The notes under the pieces were generated by a model. The model saw nothing but the letters and a program-made list of their open reading frames with translations, ran no database searches and was not told the origin of the DNA. From Kuschelorhynchus macadamiae (Eukaryota > Arthropoda > Insecta > Coleoptera > Curculionidae): a stretch of DNA of 64,000 nucleotides. The position numbers and the translations under genes are program-made. Positions 11,130 to 23,284 of this stretch are shown piece after piece; position 1 is the first letter of the stretch; the number at the start of each line of letters is the position of its first letter. Location of the stretch: assembly GCA_030620095.1 (NCBI GenBank), contig JAUTXW010000059.1, positions 883,501 to 947,500 of the forward strand, in the 5' to 3' direction.

Positions 11130-11440
11130 AAAATTAAAAGCGGGCTAGGTGGTACACCTGTACGGCCAGGTTCGAATCGCACCGTAAACATAGTCTTTGT
11201 CGTGAGGTTGATTTTAAAGGTAACAATCCACATAGGCATGTGGAATGGATAGGGTTTGTTGGGACACACACTTACTAGTCGATCGACCACTTGATAAAGA
11301 TCAAAGGCCACACTGGAAGCCAAGAGGTGCGAGGGTCGGGTGTAGGTCGGTTAACGAAAGAATGGCTAAAGATCCTGGTTCGGAAGTCATCTTAAGTGGT
11401 AGGTTCCGTCCAGTTAGTTTTAAAAAAACATTAAATGTAA
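11130..11440 (+). other. GC-richer anonymous segment with a B-box-like site
   Basis: GGTTCGAATCG at 11,169 matches a Pol III B box except at the last base, and GGGCTAGGTGG at 11,142 is weakly A-box-like, but the two are closer (27 bp) than in a tRNA. A tRNA-derived SINE is possible. No tRNA cloverleaf can be formed. Confidence 0.2.
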
Positions 11441-12351
11441 TAAAATTAAAATATTTACTAAAACATTGCACCCCCCATTACCGTTTTTTTGTATTTTTGT
11501 AGATATAAAAATAAGTTAAATACAAGATTTCTTCAAATTGTGCAATTTATTCTTTTCATTCGTTTCTTATGGCAGCGATGTTCGTGATAGAGGTATCAGA
11601 GCAAGAAGAGCAAATAGGTCTGTAGGACATATAATATATATGGTGTAACATTTAGCAAACCAAAATTGATATTAATTTGAAAAACAAACCAACCTGTATT
11701 TCCCCGAACTACGCTAAAAAATCGGTAAATTTCCTTTACCCGGAACTTCCCTCCTTATATTTTTTTTCCTTTGTTAGGAATAGTGAAGTGTGACCCAATT
11801 TAGTTCAGTATATAGTCACATTATACATATGTTACATATACTGTCTTTTCAAACAGTTTTATTGGGCGCCATTGTTGTTGGTTTCCTACCAATATTTTTC
11901 CAGTTCCTTTCTACCTATGCCACACTTTACTTCTGAGCATAATTTAAAATAAATTCAATAAGTAGTTTTTACATGGACACATACCGCCATTTTGTTACGT
12001 CATGTTGAACTCGTACTAGTTTATCCCATTTCACATTTAATTTTTCTGCAAAATTTAAAATGAACAAGATTTTTTACGTTGATTTTATTTGTCCGCCATA
12101 TTGTTTCGCCATTTTAAATTCGTACCACAACTTCACCAATTTATCTCAATATCACACTTAATTCTTGCACAAAAACTGAAATTAATTCAATAAATATTAT
12201 TTTAAGTCTGATATTTTAAATAATTTATTAGGCCCCTATTTTGTTTTTTGATTCATATCAAAACGTTACCAGTTCATTCTTATGTAACAATTGATATTTG
12301 CGTAAAATTTGAGGTAATGGATAATTAGTTTTTTGAAATAATTTTTTTGAC

Positions 12352-12990
12352 TTTCTAAATGGTTCTCGTTAACGATCTTCTTGTTGCTATATTAGATATA
12401 TTAAACTATGGACGTTTCGCGACTTTATTGTTGCGTATTCCGGACACACATAGATTCTATAACTTGCGTGAAACCCATATTATCAGTATTTACCCACTTC
12501 GTTGGTCCACAGATATTTCCTAACCCCAAATAATACACCACTCTAACATAAAAACAAGAAGATCGTTAACGAAAACCATTTAGAAACTTAATATCTGGTA
12601 AATATCTGCGAACCAACGGAGTAGATAAAGACTGGAAATATGGGTTTCATGCAGGATATAAAATCTATATGTGTCCTGAGGATGCAACAATAAAGTTGCG
12701 AAACGTATAAAAATTAAAAAAAGACTTTTGTTTTTTTTACTGGATCCTAACCCCAAATAATACACCATTTTAACATAACAAAAGAATCGTTAACGAAAAT
12801 CATTTAGAAACGTAAGATCTTGGAACCAACGGAGAAGGTAAAGACTGGTAATATGGGTTTCAGGCAGAATATGGAATCTATGTAATATGTGTCCTAAGGC
12901 TGGAAAAAAAACGTCGGCAATTTAAAAAAATACTTCTATTTTTTTGACTGGATCTTAACCTTAAATAATACACTTCGCTAACAAAATTTT
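12352..12990. repeat. Tandem and inverted ~220-bp repeat with hammerhead-like motif
   Basis: Three copies: one inverted at ~12,355-12,522 and two head-to-tail starting at the shared block GATCGTTAACGAAAA (12,561 and ~12,785), giving a period of 224 then ~208 bp. Shared landmarks are CCATTTAGAAAC, ACCAACGGAG, ATATGGGTTTCA and CTAACCCCAAATAATACAC. The middle copy has CTGAGGA, a stem GCAAC-AATAAA-GTTGC, then GAAACGT at 12,676-12,706, close to a hammerhead core. The inverted copy joins its parts in circularly permuted order. Tandem 200-300-bp units with hammerheads are what animal retrozymes look like; this is inference. Confidence 0.6.
12676..12706 (+). ncRNA. Degenerate hammerhead-ribozyme-like motif
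   Basis: CTGAGGA stands where consensus is CUGAUGA, followed by a 5-bp stem with a 6-base loop and by GAAAC. The one changed core base would be expected to reduce or abolish cleavage. Counterparts in the other two copies are more decayed (CCGGAAT... and CTAAGGC...). Confidence 0.35.
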
Positions 12991-13755
12991 TTTAACATTG
13001 TTCCGCCATATGGGATTTCTACCAAAATATTACCAGATCATCTCGATATGATCGTTAATTTTTTAGCAAAATTTGAAGTCAATCGGGTAAGTAGTATTTA
13101 AGCTATGCCGCAAACTAACAGAAAGACGAACAACAGAATTGATAAAACATGTTTTTTGGCATCTAGGGACGCTAAAACGTGAAGATATGTAAAACCTGAG
13201 AGGGTGATTTTTTCACGATTACTAACATTATATTTGGTCGGCATCTTGTTCCGCCATCTTAAATTATTAACACAGTTTTACTAGTTTATCACCATACCAC
13301 AATTAGTTATGGCAAACAATTCGAAATCAATCCATTAAGTAGTTTTTTCAGGCTGAATTTTTAAATATTTAATTATACCGCCATTTTGTTCCGCCATCTT
13401 GGAATCGTACTTAAATTTTACCAGTTGATTCCAATATAATACTTGATGTTTTTGCAAAATTTGAGATAAATAGGATGATTACTTTTTTAATAATATTTTT
13501 TTTAACATTTCATTAGGCCGCCATTTTGTTTCACCATATTGGATTTTACCCTCATAGGACTCTTAATGTTTGACCAAAATTTGAAGTCAATCGGGTAAGG
13601 AGTTTTTAGCTACGCCGCAAACAGACAGACAAACCGACGGGATTGAGAAAACATGTTTATCGTCATCTAGGGATCCTGAAACGTGAAGATCTAAAAAAAT
13701 CTCGTAGGGTGATTTTCTCACGATTACAATACTTCCCTTTTGCAAGGGAATTAAA

Positions 13756-16644
13756 AATCTATATAAATTCGAGTGTTTATGGGGGGCGAATTTATAACCA
13801 AAACCCTGTACATACTTAGTAGAAATACCGCTCAGCCTAGATCACCACTAAGCCTACGCTTCATAAAAACGTGAATAATGCCACACGGGGGGAGAAGTAA
13901 TGAAAGCAAACTGTATGCAAAAGTGGATACTTTGATGAATAAAGCAATAACAAATACGTGCAAAAATATTTTATTTTCATGCTCATTTTGATTGCCCCGT
14001 TGCTAACATATTTGATGCTAACCAGCGCTGCTGCTCTTCAAAATCAGGTAACTCGTTAAAAAAGTTACATATTCTCACACGCTCAGTCATTTCCAAGGAC
14101 TCACCCCGTCAGCTCACGGGGCAACGTACGAGCTGGTTCAAGGAAGAGCTTTAGCTAAGCTCCAGACCTGGTATATTGTCTCGGAGATCCTGGGAAAAAC
14201 ATCCATTTCATTTTCTACTATGATTTATTGAAATTTGTTTGGAATAAAAATTTAGGGTAATTTTACAGTTGTAGGCTAATAAAAGTACAAGCGCTTTTTA
14301 GTTGTAATACAGGAAAACTGAGGTAACTTTTATTATATAAAAAAAATATTCTAAATAGAGGTAACATAGATTCAGATTATCGACGCCTCTGATCTAATAT
14401 CAGCATTCATTACCTTTCTCTGATATTTGCAAGTGGGTGTTATGTCTCCCCGTATTACACACATATATAACCATGTGCCCGAGTGTGTTTATATTTACGA
14501 ATGGACGCCCGGCTTTTGGCAATAAAAATATGAATAGCACTTTCGTTCAGATTTTAATTAAAGTTCTTCACGTGCCTTATATATTGTATAAAATTTCCAC
14601 CAGGTATTAATGTAAAATTTTTATTTTAAGTATTTTACAATGTGAAACAGATTTGCTTCTTTTTACTCGTGTTGTATGAACGTTATAGCAGATATTGCAG
14701 AGATTAAATGGCCGTAAATATGTATATTTGACTGCCCAATATTCTGAAGTTTTCTAGAATATTCTGAATACATTTTTTATTTGAAAAAAAAAAGTTTTCA
14801 TACTAATTCTTTGTGACGTATTTTTTTAAGCTAATTATGAAATAGAAGTCTATTCTATAGTTGAATCTTTACAGCAATTTCTAGTTATATAGTTTAGACA
14901 ATATTTCCAGACCTCATTTCCTAGTGTAAGGGCTAAAACCTTATCAAATGATCAATGGCTGTATCATGTTGTACTTTGTCATACGTAGTCATGATTCCTA
15001 CTAACGACTCCGTTTCAGGCCTCAAAATAATTTGGTGTGCCACGCTAATGTAAATACGACTCAAAAGTCCTATAGAATGCTAAAAATGTTGTTATTCTTA
15101 GGTTTATTAGTATTAAAGGTTGAAAATACGTTCAAATAAAATCAAAGTACAAAACTGTGAAATGTACATCATTTTATATCATACCATGAAATATCCAAAT
15201 GCACGTTTGTCTTTCTCTTAGGAAACGACAATTTGATTGTGAATGCCGACATACTCGTCGATAAACTTTCCAGTGCTCGGTCAGCCGTCCAAAATGCATC
15301 TTTTGTCGCATCGTTCGCATAAGAAAATTGAATCCTAACTTGGAATTTCACTTGAACGAACATTTCGAACCGTGGATTTAAATTTCGATTAGCCATAGGA
15401 TTCTTGCGGCTTTGCGAACTTCCTATCTTGGTCCTGCATGGCAGGAAAATTTATATTACGTGAATGCAGGGCGTTGTGCAACTGCAATTCCCGGATTTTA
15501 GTGATCTATTAGGATTGTCTTTTTCATTTCCGCCCTGAATACCTACAACCACAAGAAATAGTCTGGGCATTAAGCTTCATAGCAAACTTAGTAAGATGAA
15601 CAGAAACTATAATATAACTTAGCCTTGCTTCTAGTCATTTAACGAAATATAAAAATATGATATTTTGGTGAATAATAAATAAACTCATAATAAGTCAAAT
15701 AAATTCTAAAACTAATGAGCTTATATGTGTAAAGTCGTGCATTTCAGCGTGAAATATTTATTCGAGAAAGTAAAGCCATTGAAACATTTGAAACATTTGA
15801 AATGCCAATACTTGGATTGCTAAAGACGTACCTTACTTAGTAAGTAAAGACGTTTTACGCATATTTCTCCTAAGCGTTTTTTTTTGTAGAGAATATTTGA
15901 TTTTTACTGTCGAATTCTCTAATAATCTGGTTAGCTTACAAATTTTTAGCGATGCTTGATCTTGATGTTTCTAACTTTCCCGTATGTATTCGAGGATCTC
16001 TAATTCATATCAATGGGTCTATTAGTCCCTTCTATATAAAGATCGCTTCATTCACAAAGGACTTGGTAGATACAATTTTTTTCTGTCGTTTACATTGTCG
16101 GGTTGTCTTATTAATAAGCTTTAGCTTTAAGTTTAAGTTTAGGTTTTAGAATTGTCCAACGCTAATACATTTGTTGGTGTTTAACAATACAGTGTACAAA
16201 TAACACTATTTTATTGGTTTCTAATTTTCACCCAAAGTTGTGGTGTTTATTGGTCAGAAAAAATACACTATAAATTGTACTTGTACAATGCCTTTGTTAC
16301 TTCGCAACCGCATGTCCAGTATAAATCGTACATATTTCTACGAAAATAATTATTTACTTTTTTGTTTTTGTCTGAAAAAAACGACTTACCTCTTTGTTCT
16401 GAATTTTAAATTTCGGCAAGGGTCGACTACTGGTCTTAAATTCGAGTCGTTCAAGTTCAGCTCGCCAAAATAATTGAAAACGGATTACAAAGACTTAATA
16501 TTAAGACACTGTGACTACTTTTCTTTAAAACCACAAAATCAACAAGCAAAATGTACAGTCTTCAAAATAAAATCTATAAAAATACGCAATCGTAACCCCA
16601 ACCTATCACACGATCCACATTAAACACATCAACTGACAAAAATA
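13756..16644. other. Anonymous DNA, no recognised gene
   Basis: Includes a moderately GC-rich block at 14,090-14,180 and a 75-codon minus-strand frame at 15,169-15,396 (starts MANRNLNPRFEMF) of balanced composition that I do not recognise. Nothing supports expression of either. Confidence 0.4.
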
Positions 16645-16881
16645 TTAACGTTTCCTCGGCGCGGCTGCTGAGCAAATCATTGCCAACGTAAGCCGTATAT
16701 TACCTATGCGAATTTGATCAGGAACACTCGGGAAAAACTCGCCTCCGTTTATAACCACGAGGTCAATGCGGGCCGCCAGCCATGATCGATTCCAAATGAA
16801 ACGAAACCTCTCCGGATATCGCGGTGCGAGGCATCGATAGTGTGTTGCTGAACTGAGAGAACGGTCAACGAGTTTAGACGC
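16645..16881 (-). other. GC-rich open segment, possible exon
   Basis: The plus-strand block 16,650-16,880 is clearly richer in G and C than its surroundings. On the minus strand it is open for 78 codons to a TAA at 16,645, containing CLAPRYPERFRFIWNRS and EFFPSVPDQIRIGNIR. Immediately upstream on that strand is TTCCCTCTACTATTCTAAG, an acceptable 3' splice site with a pyrimidine tract. I do not recognise the protein. Alternatives are a conserved regulatory block or repeat relic. Confidence 0.2.
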
Positions 16882-16889
16882 TTAGAATA

Positions 16890-17895
16890 GTAGAGGGAAT
16901 TTCCAAATTTAAAAAAAATTGAAAAAATATATATTATGTATTATTTTATTTATTTGTTTCTGTTTGGAAATATTTACTGGAGGGTCATTGACTATTTGAC
17001 CTAATGGAGGAACCGCCACTGATTGAGAGCTTCCAAATATAAAAGAATCAAATATCATAAAAATACTAATAATTGTGTACAATTTATAGAAGATAAAACA
17101 CAATTATTATTAGGCTTAGGCGTTTTACCTTTAAAAGTTCCTTTATCAGTTTTCAAACAAATCGGGATTATTAATTCTTCCTCGGATTCTTCCCATATAT
17201 TTAATAACGACAAGTCTATAAAAATTAAAAGAAACCTGTCTCTTTTGATACTACACACACACTAAGACTCCACCTGCAATAAAATCCATATATAAACGCT
17301 TAGCTTAAATTAGAATAAGTCAAGCCGGTAAAATAAATTAAATAATGAAATGATAATAGTGGCAAGACAAACGGTAATTTTGTAACTTAAATAGAAACAA
17401 ATGTAGAATAGAAAGAAAACCGAACCCAACTCTCTATGCGATCCAACCAATAATAACAATTGACGGCCATTTAAGAAACACGAATGAGAGACAAATTTCG
17501 ACGGCTAGAAATTTAACTTCTCTAGATTTGGCATCACTACAGGGTTGCGCGTCGCTTCCAGTAGAATAATAAGAACATCGGGCGCATTCACCATCTGTCC
17601 AGAAATCTTATTGAAGAAAAACATTTATTGGTTTTATAGAAAACATCCGCCATAAAACAATACAAAAAAATAGTGTTGAAAAAATTTGAAATCATTTAAA
17701 AAAAAATCATGTAAATTAGTGCAGCGCAACTCTCTCACGAACTTGCTGAAAAATCTGGATTGGTGTTTTAAATATATAGATTTCTAACCCATTGATATTG
17801 TGTGGTTTCGATATATCAAAATGAGATCACAACAGGGGCAGCTTATCCTAGAATTAACTTGTCATTGATTCGATTATATAAAAACTAAAGACTTG
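16890..17895. other. Anonymous AT-rich DNA
   Basis: Overlapping short frames on both strands at 16,909-17,265 have no recognisable content. A slightly GC-richer block lies at 17,440-17,600. Confidence 0.45.
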
Positions 17896-18140
17896 CAGAA
17901 AAGAAAAACAATGTCTCGGTCTCAGTCAAGTGGTTTAATATAGTGAAAAAAATAGCTATGATTACACGTGTTTTGCCAAACAAACAGGAATCATCAGATC
18001 TTAAAAGAACAAAAACATGTAAAATATATGAAAGTGGCACATACATTTACATAATTAGACAACCAGCCGTGTAATCATAGCACCTTTTTTCATTATATTA
18101 AACCACTTGACTGAGACCGAGATATTGTTTTTCTTTTCTG
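17896..18140. repeat. Small fold-back element with ~72-bp arms
   Basis: 17,896-17,968 and 18,069-18,140 are inverted copies (CAATGTCTCGGTCTCAGTC and its complement, GCTATGATTACACG and its complement). On the minus strand the loop and inner arm read CTGATGA, a weak stem, then GCAAAACACGT (17,966-17,997), again hammerhead-like in layout. A MITE is the alternative. Confidence 0.75.
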
Positions 18141-19212
18141 AAATTAATTATAAAACAGGTCTCTTAGAGATATTATAGACGAATTACTTCTTCTTAAATA
18201 CTAAAGAACCTTAAATTTAACAATTATAATGTTTTAATCACTTTAAAAATTTTATACATCTCTGATCAATCGTATTTTAGAAATAGTAGATATAGGACCA
18301 GTAGCTTTGCCATTTACTAAAGAATTGTACAGCAGATTAATATAATCAGAAACTTAGATGTATCATTAACATTGCCAATTTAATTTTTTGGCATAATCAT
18401 AACAATGATTCATTTAATTTGCTATTAAATCACATAACCACATAACGTAAAATTAATAAAAGTAAGTAGTACAGATATTTAAATATAAACATTTTTTTTA
18501 TTGGTAGCCACAATAGCTTTTTAGAGCCAGGAAAACTTAATTTATCTTCCAAAATGCTCATAAAATGTCCCCTGAACGTCATTATTTCGCATTCAATTGT
18601 TTAATGTCCCCGGACTATGTCTGAAAGCCATTTGACGTGATTTGGACGAACAGGCGTCGACAGCTTGGCCCGGAAAATGATTGTCAAGCACGATTCACAT
18701 AACTAGTACTGAGGGAAAGTTAGATAAACTTAAATTTAACACTGCAAAAGTGGTTGATAACGACTTTCGAATTGATTAAGAAGGATTGTGCTCCGAAGTA
18801 TTCGTCGGGATACTTGTCACAGACATTCGTTAAGTAAAGGACTTATTATGATTAAGTGACCCTACTTCCGTCTTGGATGAGAGCACAGGGTGTGTAGTTC
18901 GGTAAAATTTTACTTAAACCACCTTAAATACAACCAACCAATATTTAAAACTCAGGGATAGGGTTGAGCCATTCTATACAGAGCTGCTCATAATAGGATG
19001 ATAATCTCTCAGATGCAAAAATACCAAGTACACATGATATTAGTCTCCCATATAAAGTTTTCTCATAAACTGCTCCCAGCTGAGATATTCAAAATTACTG
19101 CTGTAGAAAATAATGTCTCCAAAATAATTTTATCATCTAAGGCAATTCAATTATATTTGAACGACGATTTAGAAACTTCAGGTACTTAGCGTATGATTTA
19201 CTACATCCCTGT
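18141..19212. other. Anonymous DNA
   Basis: A less AT-rich block at 18,560-18,720 could be a conserved non-coding element; no coding signal. Confidence 0.4.
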
Positions 19213-19436
19213 TAAAAGAAAAGTATTATAACTGTAAAAACATCATCCTACAAGATTTTCCGGATGTTGACGTTTCAAGATCCGTGCATCCAGAAAAACG
19301 TATTTTCCATTTCTTCGGTCTGTCTGCATAGATTACAATTTTTTAGTTAATAGGTTTTAGGCCAATAAAAAAAACTAGATAGTTAAGAAACTTCTTTTCC
19401 AATTGACTTCAAGTTTTGTACAAAAATCAAGCGTGA
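19213..19436 (-). repeat. R165 repeat, tail fragment, copy e
   Basis: Reverse-oriented tail: AAGTATTATAACTGTAAAAA, GACGTTTCAAGATCC, then TTCTTCGGTCTGTCTG and CAATTGACTTCAAG. It ends where LINE sequence begins. Confidence 0.65.
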
Positions 19437-20150
19437 CCACGAATAAACCGATCAAAATCCAATACGCAGGTTGTTTCAAGAATTGCTCATTTTATCTTTA
19501 CGCAGACAATTTAAATCTTTTTCGAGCAATACGAACACTGGAGGCCTGTCTGGAATTTCAGGACTTGACAGGTTTTCTGCCTACTATACGACGAGAAGTT
19601 TATTTTTGAATTTAGATGAATGCTTCGTAATTTCTTTCAGTCGTTATAAAAATCTAATTAATTTTAATTTTACAACTAACAATAAAAATTTAAAGACACT
19701 CTGGGATCTGTGATCTGTGATCTCAATGTCATTTTAGATGTCAAGTTGGCTATAAAATCCCATAAACGATTCCAATCATTTATTGGGATCCGCCTTCATT
19801 TAATATCAAATTTATATTAGAAGATTAGAATCTGTACAACATAAGTTCCAGATATTTTAAAATTAATTATGTAATTAGTAATAAGATCTATTCTATAATT
19901 ATGAGACAATTTAATATTTTATCGCTTCAGTGCAGGCGTGAAATAGCTGATATAATAATGCTTTTTAAAATAATGGAGGGTTTAGCATTTGATCCACAGA
20001 TATACTCACGAACTCAATTCAATGTTTTCACTAGAACTTTTAGACATACTGAACTTTTCCATTCCTTTCCGTAAGAATAACGCTGGTCAGAACTTACCTC
20101 TGTGTAGAACGATAAATCATTTCCACAGGCATTTTAAGAATTAGAGTACT
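19437..20150 (+). pseudogene. Jockey/CR1-like LINE, RT C-terminal fragment
   Basis: Plus-strand fragments in several frames: FYLYADNLNLFRAI (the YADD catalytic motif, second Asp changed to Asn), LFLNLDECFVISFSR and INFNFTTNN (RT palm-thumb region), VILDVKL, ESVQHKF, then REIADIIMLFKIMEGL and TRTFRHTELFH near the C-terminus. The order is right for the last third of ORF2 of a Jockey/CR1-like LINE. It is 5'-truncated just before the YADD motif, frame-shifted at least three times and dead. It lies between two R165 fragments. Confidence 0.7.
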
Positions 20151-20159
20151 GTAAATCGT

Positions 20160-20720
20160 GATAAAATCACCTTCCGATCTTTACGTTTCAGGGTCCCTAG
20201 GTGCCGAAAAACATGTTTTCTCAATTCAGTCGGTCTGTCTGTCTGTTTACGGCATACTCATCAGATTGACTTAAAATTTAAAAAAAAATTAAGGGTATAT
20301 GGGGAAGATCTAGTAATATTATGGTAAAAATTCAATATGCCAGAACAAGATGGGGACCTAGTGAAGGGTTAAAAAATTTTTACTAAAAAAACTAATTATG
20401 CAATTTACCTCAAATTTTGCGAAAAAATCAAGTGTTATATAGGAATGAAATAGTAACATTTTGGTATGAACATAAGATAGCAAAACAAAATAGCGGCTTA
20501 ATAAAATATTTACAAAATCAGCCTGAAAAAACTACTTATTAAATTAATTTCCAATTTTGGCAAGCATTAAGTATGATATAAACATAAACAGGTAAAGTTT
20601 TGGTACAAATTCAAGATGGTGGATCAAAACGGAGGTCAAATAAAATAATTATAGAAACAACATAAAAAAATCTTATTCAATTGACCTAATTGTGATATAT
20701 TAACTGAAACAAATTTAACA
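20160..20720 (-). repeat. R165 repeat, copy c
   Basis: Reverse-oriented: tail (CGTGATAAAATCACC, TTTACGTTTCAGGGTCCCTAG, CGGTCTGTCTGTCTG) followed by about three monomers. The distal part is missing where the fold-back element at 20,749 begins. Confidence 0.75.
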
Positions 20721-20748
20721 AAATAGTAGTGTGTATGTAAAATCAAAA

Positions 20749-22746
20749 TGAAATATTTTCAGTACGGATGAAGATTTTGAGTTGCGGTTTTCAACTTTTG
20801 TTTGACCAATATCTAAAATATGCAGCCTGATAAGGATAGCCTCAGGACTTTATCGCAATCGTCTTATACATATACTCTAAAATGTATTAAAAAGTTTGTT
20901 CCACTTTTACTGTGGAACATTTCTTATGGTCTTTGTGCAACCATAATAATCTAGAGTTAGATACTAAAAAACAATTTCTAGCGATTTTCAAATTTTTTCT
21001 TCTTTCTCGACATACAAAGTATTTTCAAAAAAAAATCTTTTTTTTATGATCTGCTCAACAAAGCCCGCTTGTTACAATTAAAAATATGTTTATCAGATTA
21101 TAAACAGTGTTGCAATCCTTAAATCTTGCAACATGATAATTGTATAAAGGATGAACCAAAAACTAAGGGGCGGGCGTTTTTTTACGGTTTCTACTTTTTT
21201 AAGGCCTTCGACTCCTACTGTCAATTTTCGCATTCGCAATTAGTAGGATTACTTTATGCACTTGTCCATTTCCTTAATTACTAATCTTTTACTTTTACTT
21301 TTACTCTATTAGTCAATTTTTTTGGTCGAAATGAAAATTTTATCGATTATTAAACTATTGTGGCCGTTTACGATTTTATATGTTTATCTGTTTTTTCAAG
21401 TTTGATGGTTTCTGTATGTATTTAGTTACAGGTTTAATTGATTATGTAAGGTTACATTAACATTTTTAAACTTTATTACTTTCTGATAGATGAAACGTTC
21501 AATACAAAAAGTTATTTTATGTTTGAGTACATTTTTGGTTTAGTTGGTATGTATGAAAAATTTTTGATTCAGGTCTTGGCCCTGTATCACAAAAGTGGAC
21601 TTTTATCGGTTGCGGTGAACAGGGCGCTGTAAAATAACCATTTTTGTACATGAATGTGTTCGCAAGCACCGCGTCTGGGTCTCTCATTTACAGCAATGGT
21701 TGTTTTTTCACTGCCGTCGACGGCATCTGGCGCACATCTGCTCATGTGAAGGAGTTTTTAGATTTAGAAACTACTACATTAGAACTGCCTCTAGAATTAA
21801 AAAAATTTAAAAAAATCATTATTGTACAGATAGAGCGAGAGGATAAGTTTCATTAAAAATAAAAATAATTCGTTTTCAATCGCTGAAAAACCGTAAACAT
21901 CGCAACATTGCAACGCCATCATCTGTGATTTCTCACCATTTCCTATATCATATCGATTCTAAACTATAACAATGTTAAATTGCTGCTCTGCAAGATAGGT
22001 ATTATTCCAGACTTTTGTTACCCACTGTATTATTGAGACAGAATCTGAGTTAATTAAAGATGAGTAAACAGTTTTAGTAAGTATGTATTTTATTGGGAAA
22101 AAAGTATTATGTCCATGATAAAAAGCGATTTTTCATATTTTATTAAAAAAAAACTGTATTTCTGAAAGAACGAGAGCAAATTTCAAATTTAAAAAACCGT
22201 TTCAGTAGAAATCTCCATTATTATTAATACTGGCATTAGAAGTGCGGTAGCTTACTTTTCCTATGATTGACGCAACATCGAATCCAAGATTTATAAAAGA
22301 AAACCAAACCCAACAAATCATTATTAAACGTCCGCTTATTAGTTTTTGGTGCACCCTGTAGACAATATTCATATTGGAAAATTTAAGGGTGCCAACTCTG
22401 ATTATAATCTGATAGACATATCTTTGATTTGCTACGAGTGGGCTTTGTTCAGCAGATCATTTATACGAAAATATTTTATTTTTGAAAAAATCTCGTATGT
22501 CGGAAACGAAGAAAAAATTTCAAAATCGCTAGAAATTGTTTATTCGTCCCTCGCTCTAGATTATTTTGGTTGCACAAAGAGGAATAGAAATCTTCCACAG
22601 TAAGAGTTCTACTTTTTAATTTCTTATATAACACCCTGTATAAGACGGTTACGATGGAGTCCTGAGGCTACTACATTCTAGGCATTGATCAAACAATAGC
22701 CCAAAAACCGCAACTCAAAATCTTTATCCGTATTGAAAATATTTCA
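20749..22746. mobile_element. 2.0-kb fold-back element with ~280-bp inverted termini
   Basis: 20,749-21,035 and 22,475-22,746 are inverted copies: TGAAATATTTTC, GATTTTGAGTTGCGG, GTGGAACATTTCTT-like and ATTTCTAGCGATTTT blocks recur reverse-complemented. The right arm carries CACCCTGTATAAGACGG, a sequence style common at insect DNA-element ends. The unique 1.4-kb middle has a 70-codon plus-strand frame (21,644-21,856, MYMNVFASTASGS...) that I do not recognise and no transposase. A non-autonomous DNA element is the simplest reading. Confidence 0.65.
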
Positions 22747-23284
22747 GTCTGAATTTCCTGTAAAAATTTCCTTGGTGCACTCCGAAGTTCCAGCAGTTTA
22801 CTTAGTGAATATAATTTAAATTATGCCGAAAAATCAAGTGTGGCATAGATAGATAGACATAATAATATGCTGAATTCTCGGTTTCTGCATGGAACGTAAT
22901 TATTGGTCGATGATTTGTTCCCTTAGTGGACTGGATGTACTTATATTTGTTATTGCCTTCTGCCCTTCTGTCGTTACCTGCATTGCGAAATTATTAAATA
23001 AAAACTTTTTATTTAACTGATTTCGAACCTTGCACAAAAATCAAGTGATCTATAGAAATAAACTGGTAAAGTTTTGATATGAATCCAATAGGGCAGGACA
23101 AGAAAATCGGTGTAAAGAAAATACTTATTCAAGTGAAATAAATGTTGCATAATAATCATAATAAGTATCACATAGGGACAGTGACCTGGCGTGGCTTTTT
23201 ATTATTGACAGGCTGTAAAGTTTAAATATATTTCTCATCATCTTACAAATTTATTAAACTGTAGTTTTAACGAAGGTGTTTTTC

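Larger units (their letters stand above)
11731..13755 (+). repeat. R165 interspersed repeat, copy b, interrupted
   Basis: Begins TTCCTTTACCCGGAACTTCC and ends at a hairpin CTTCCCTT-TTGC-AAGGGAA at about 13,730-13,748. Four to five ~165-bp monomers are recognisable, with GCCGCCATTTTGTTCCGCC, GTACCAAAATTTTACCAG and CAAAATTTGAAGTCAATCGG blocks, then the GACAGACAGACAAACCGACGG tail. The copy is split by the 12,352-12,990 insertion, so that insertion is younger. Confidence 0.8.

Noticed and set aside
11142..11179. Possible tRNA gene
   Set aside because: B-box-like site present but A to B spacing too short and no cloverleaf.
15169..15396. 75-codon frame as a host gene
   Set aside because: No recognisable domain, promoter or splice context; length is within chance for this window.
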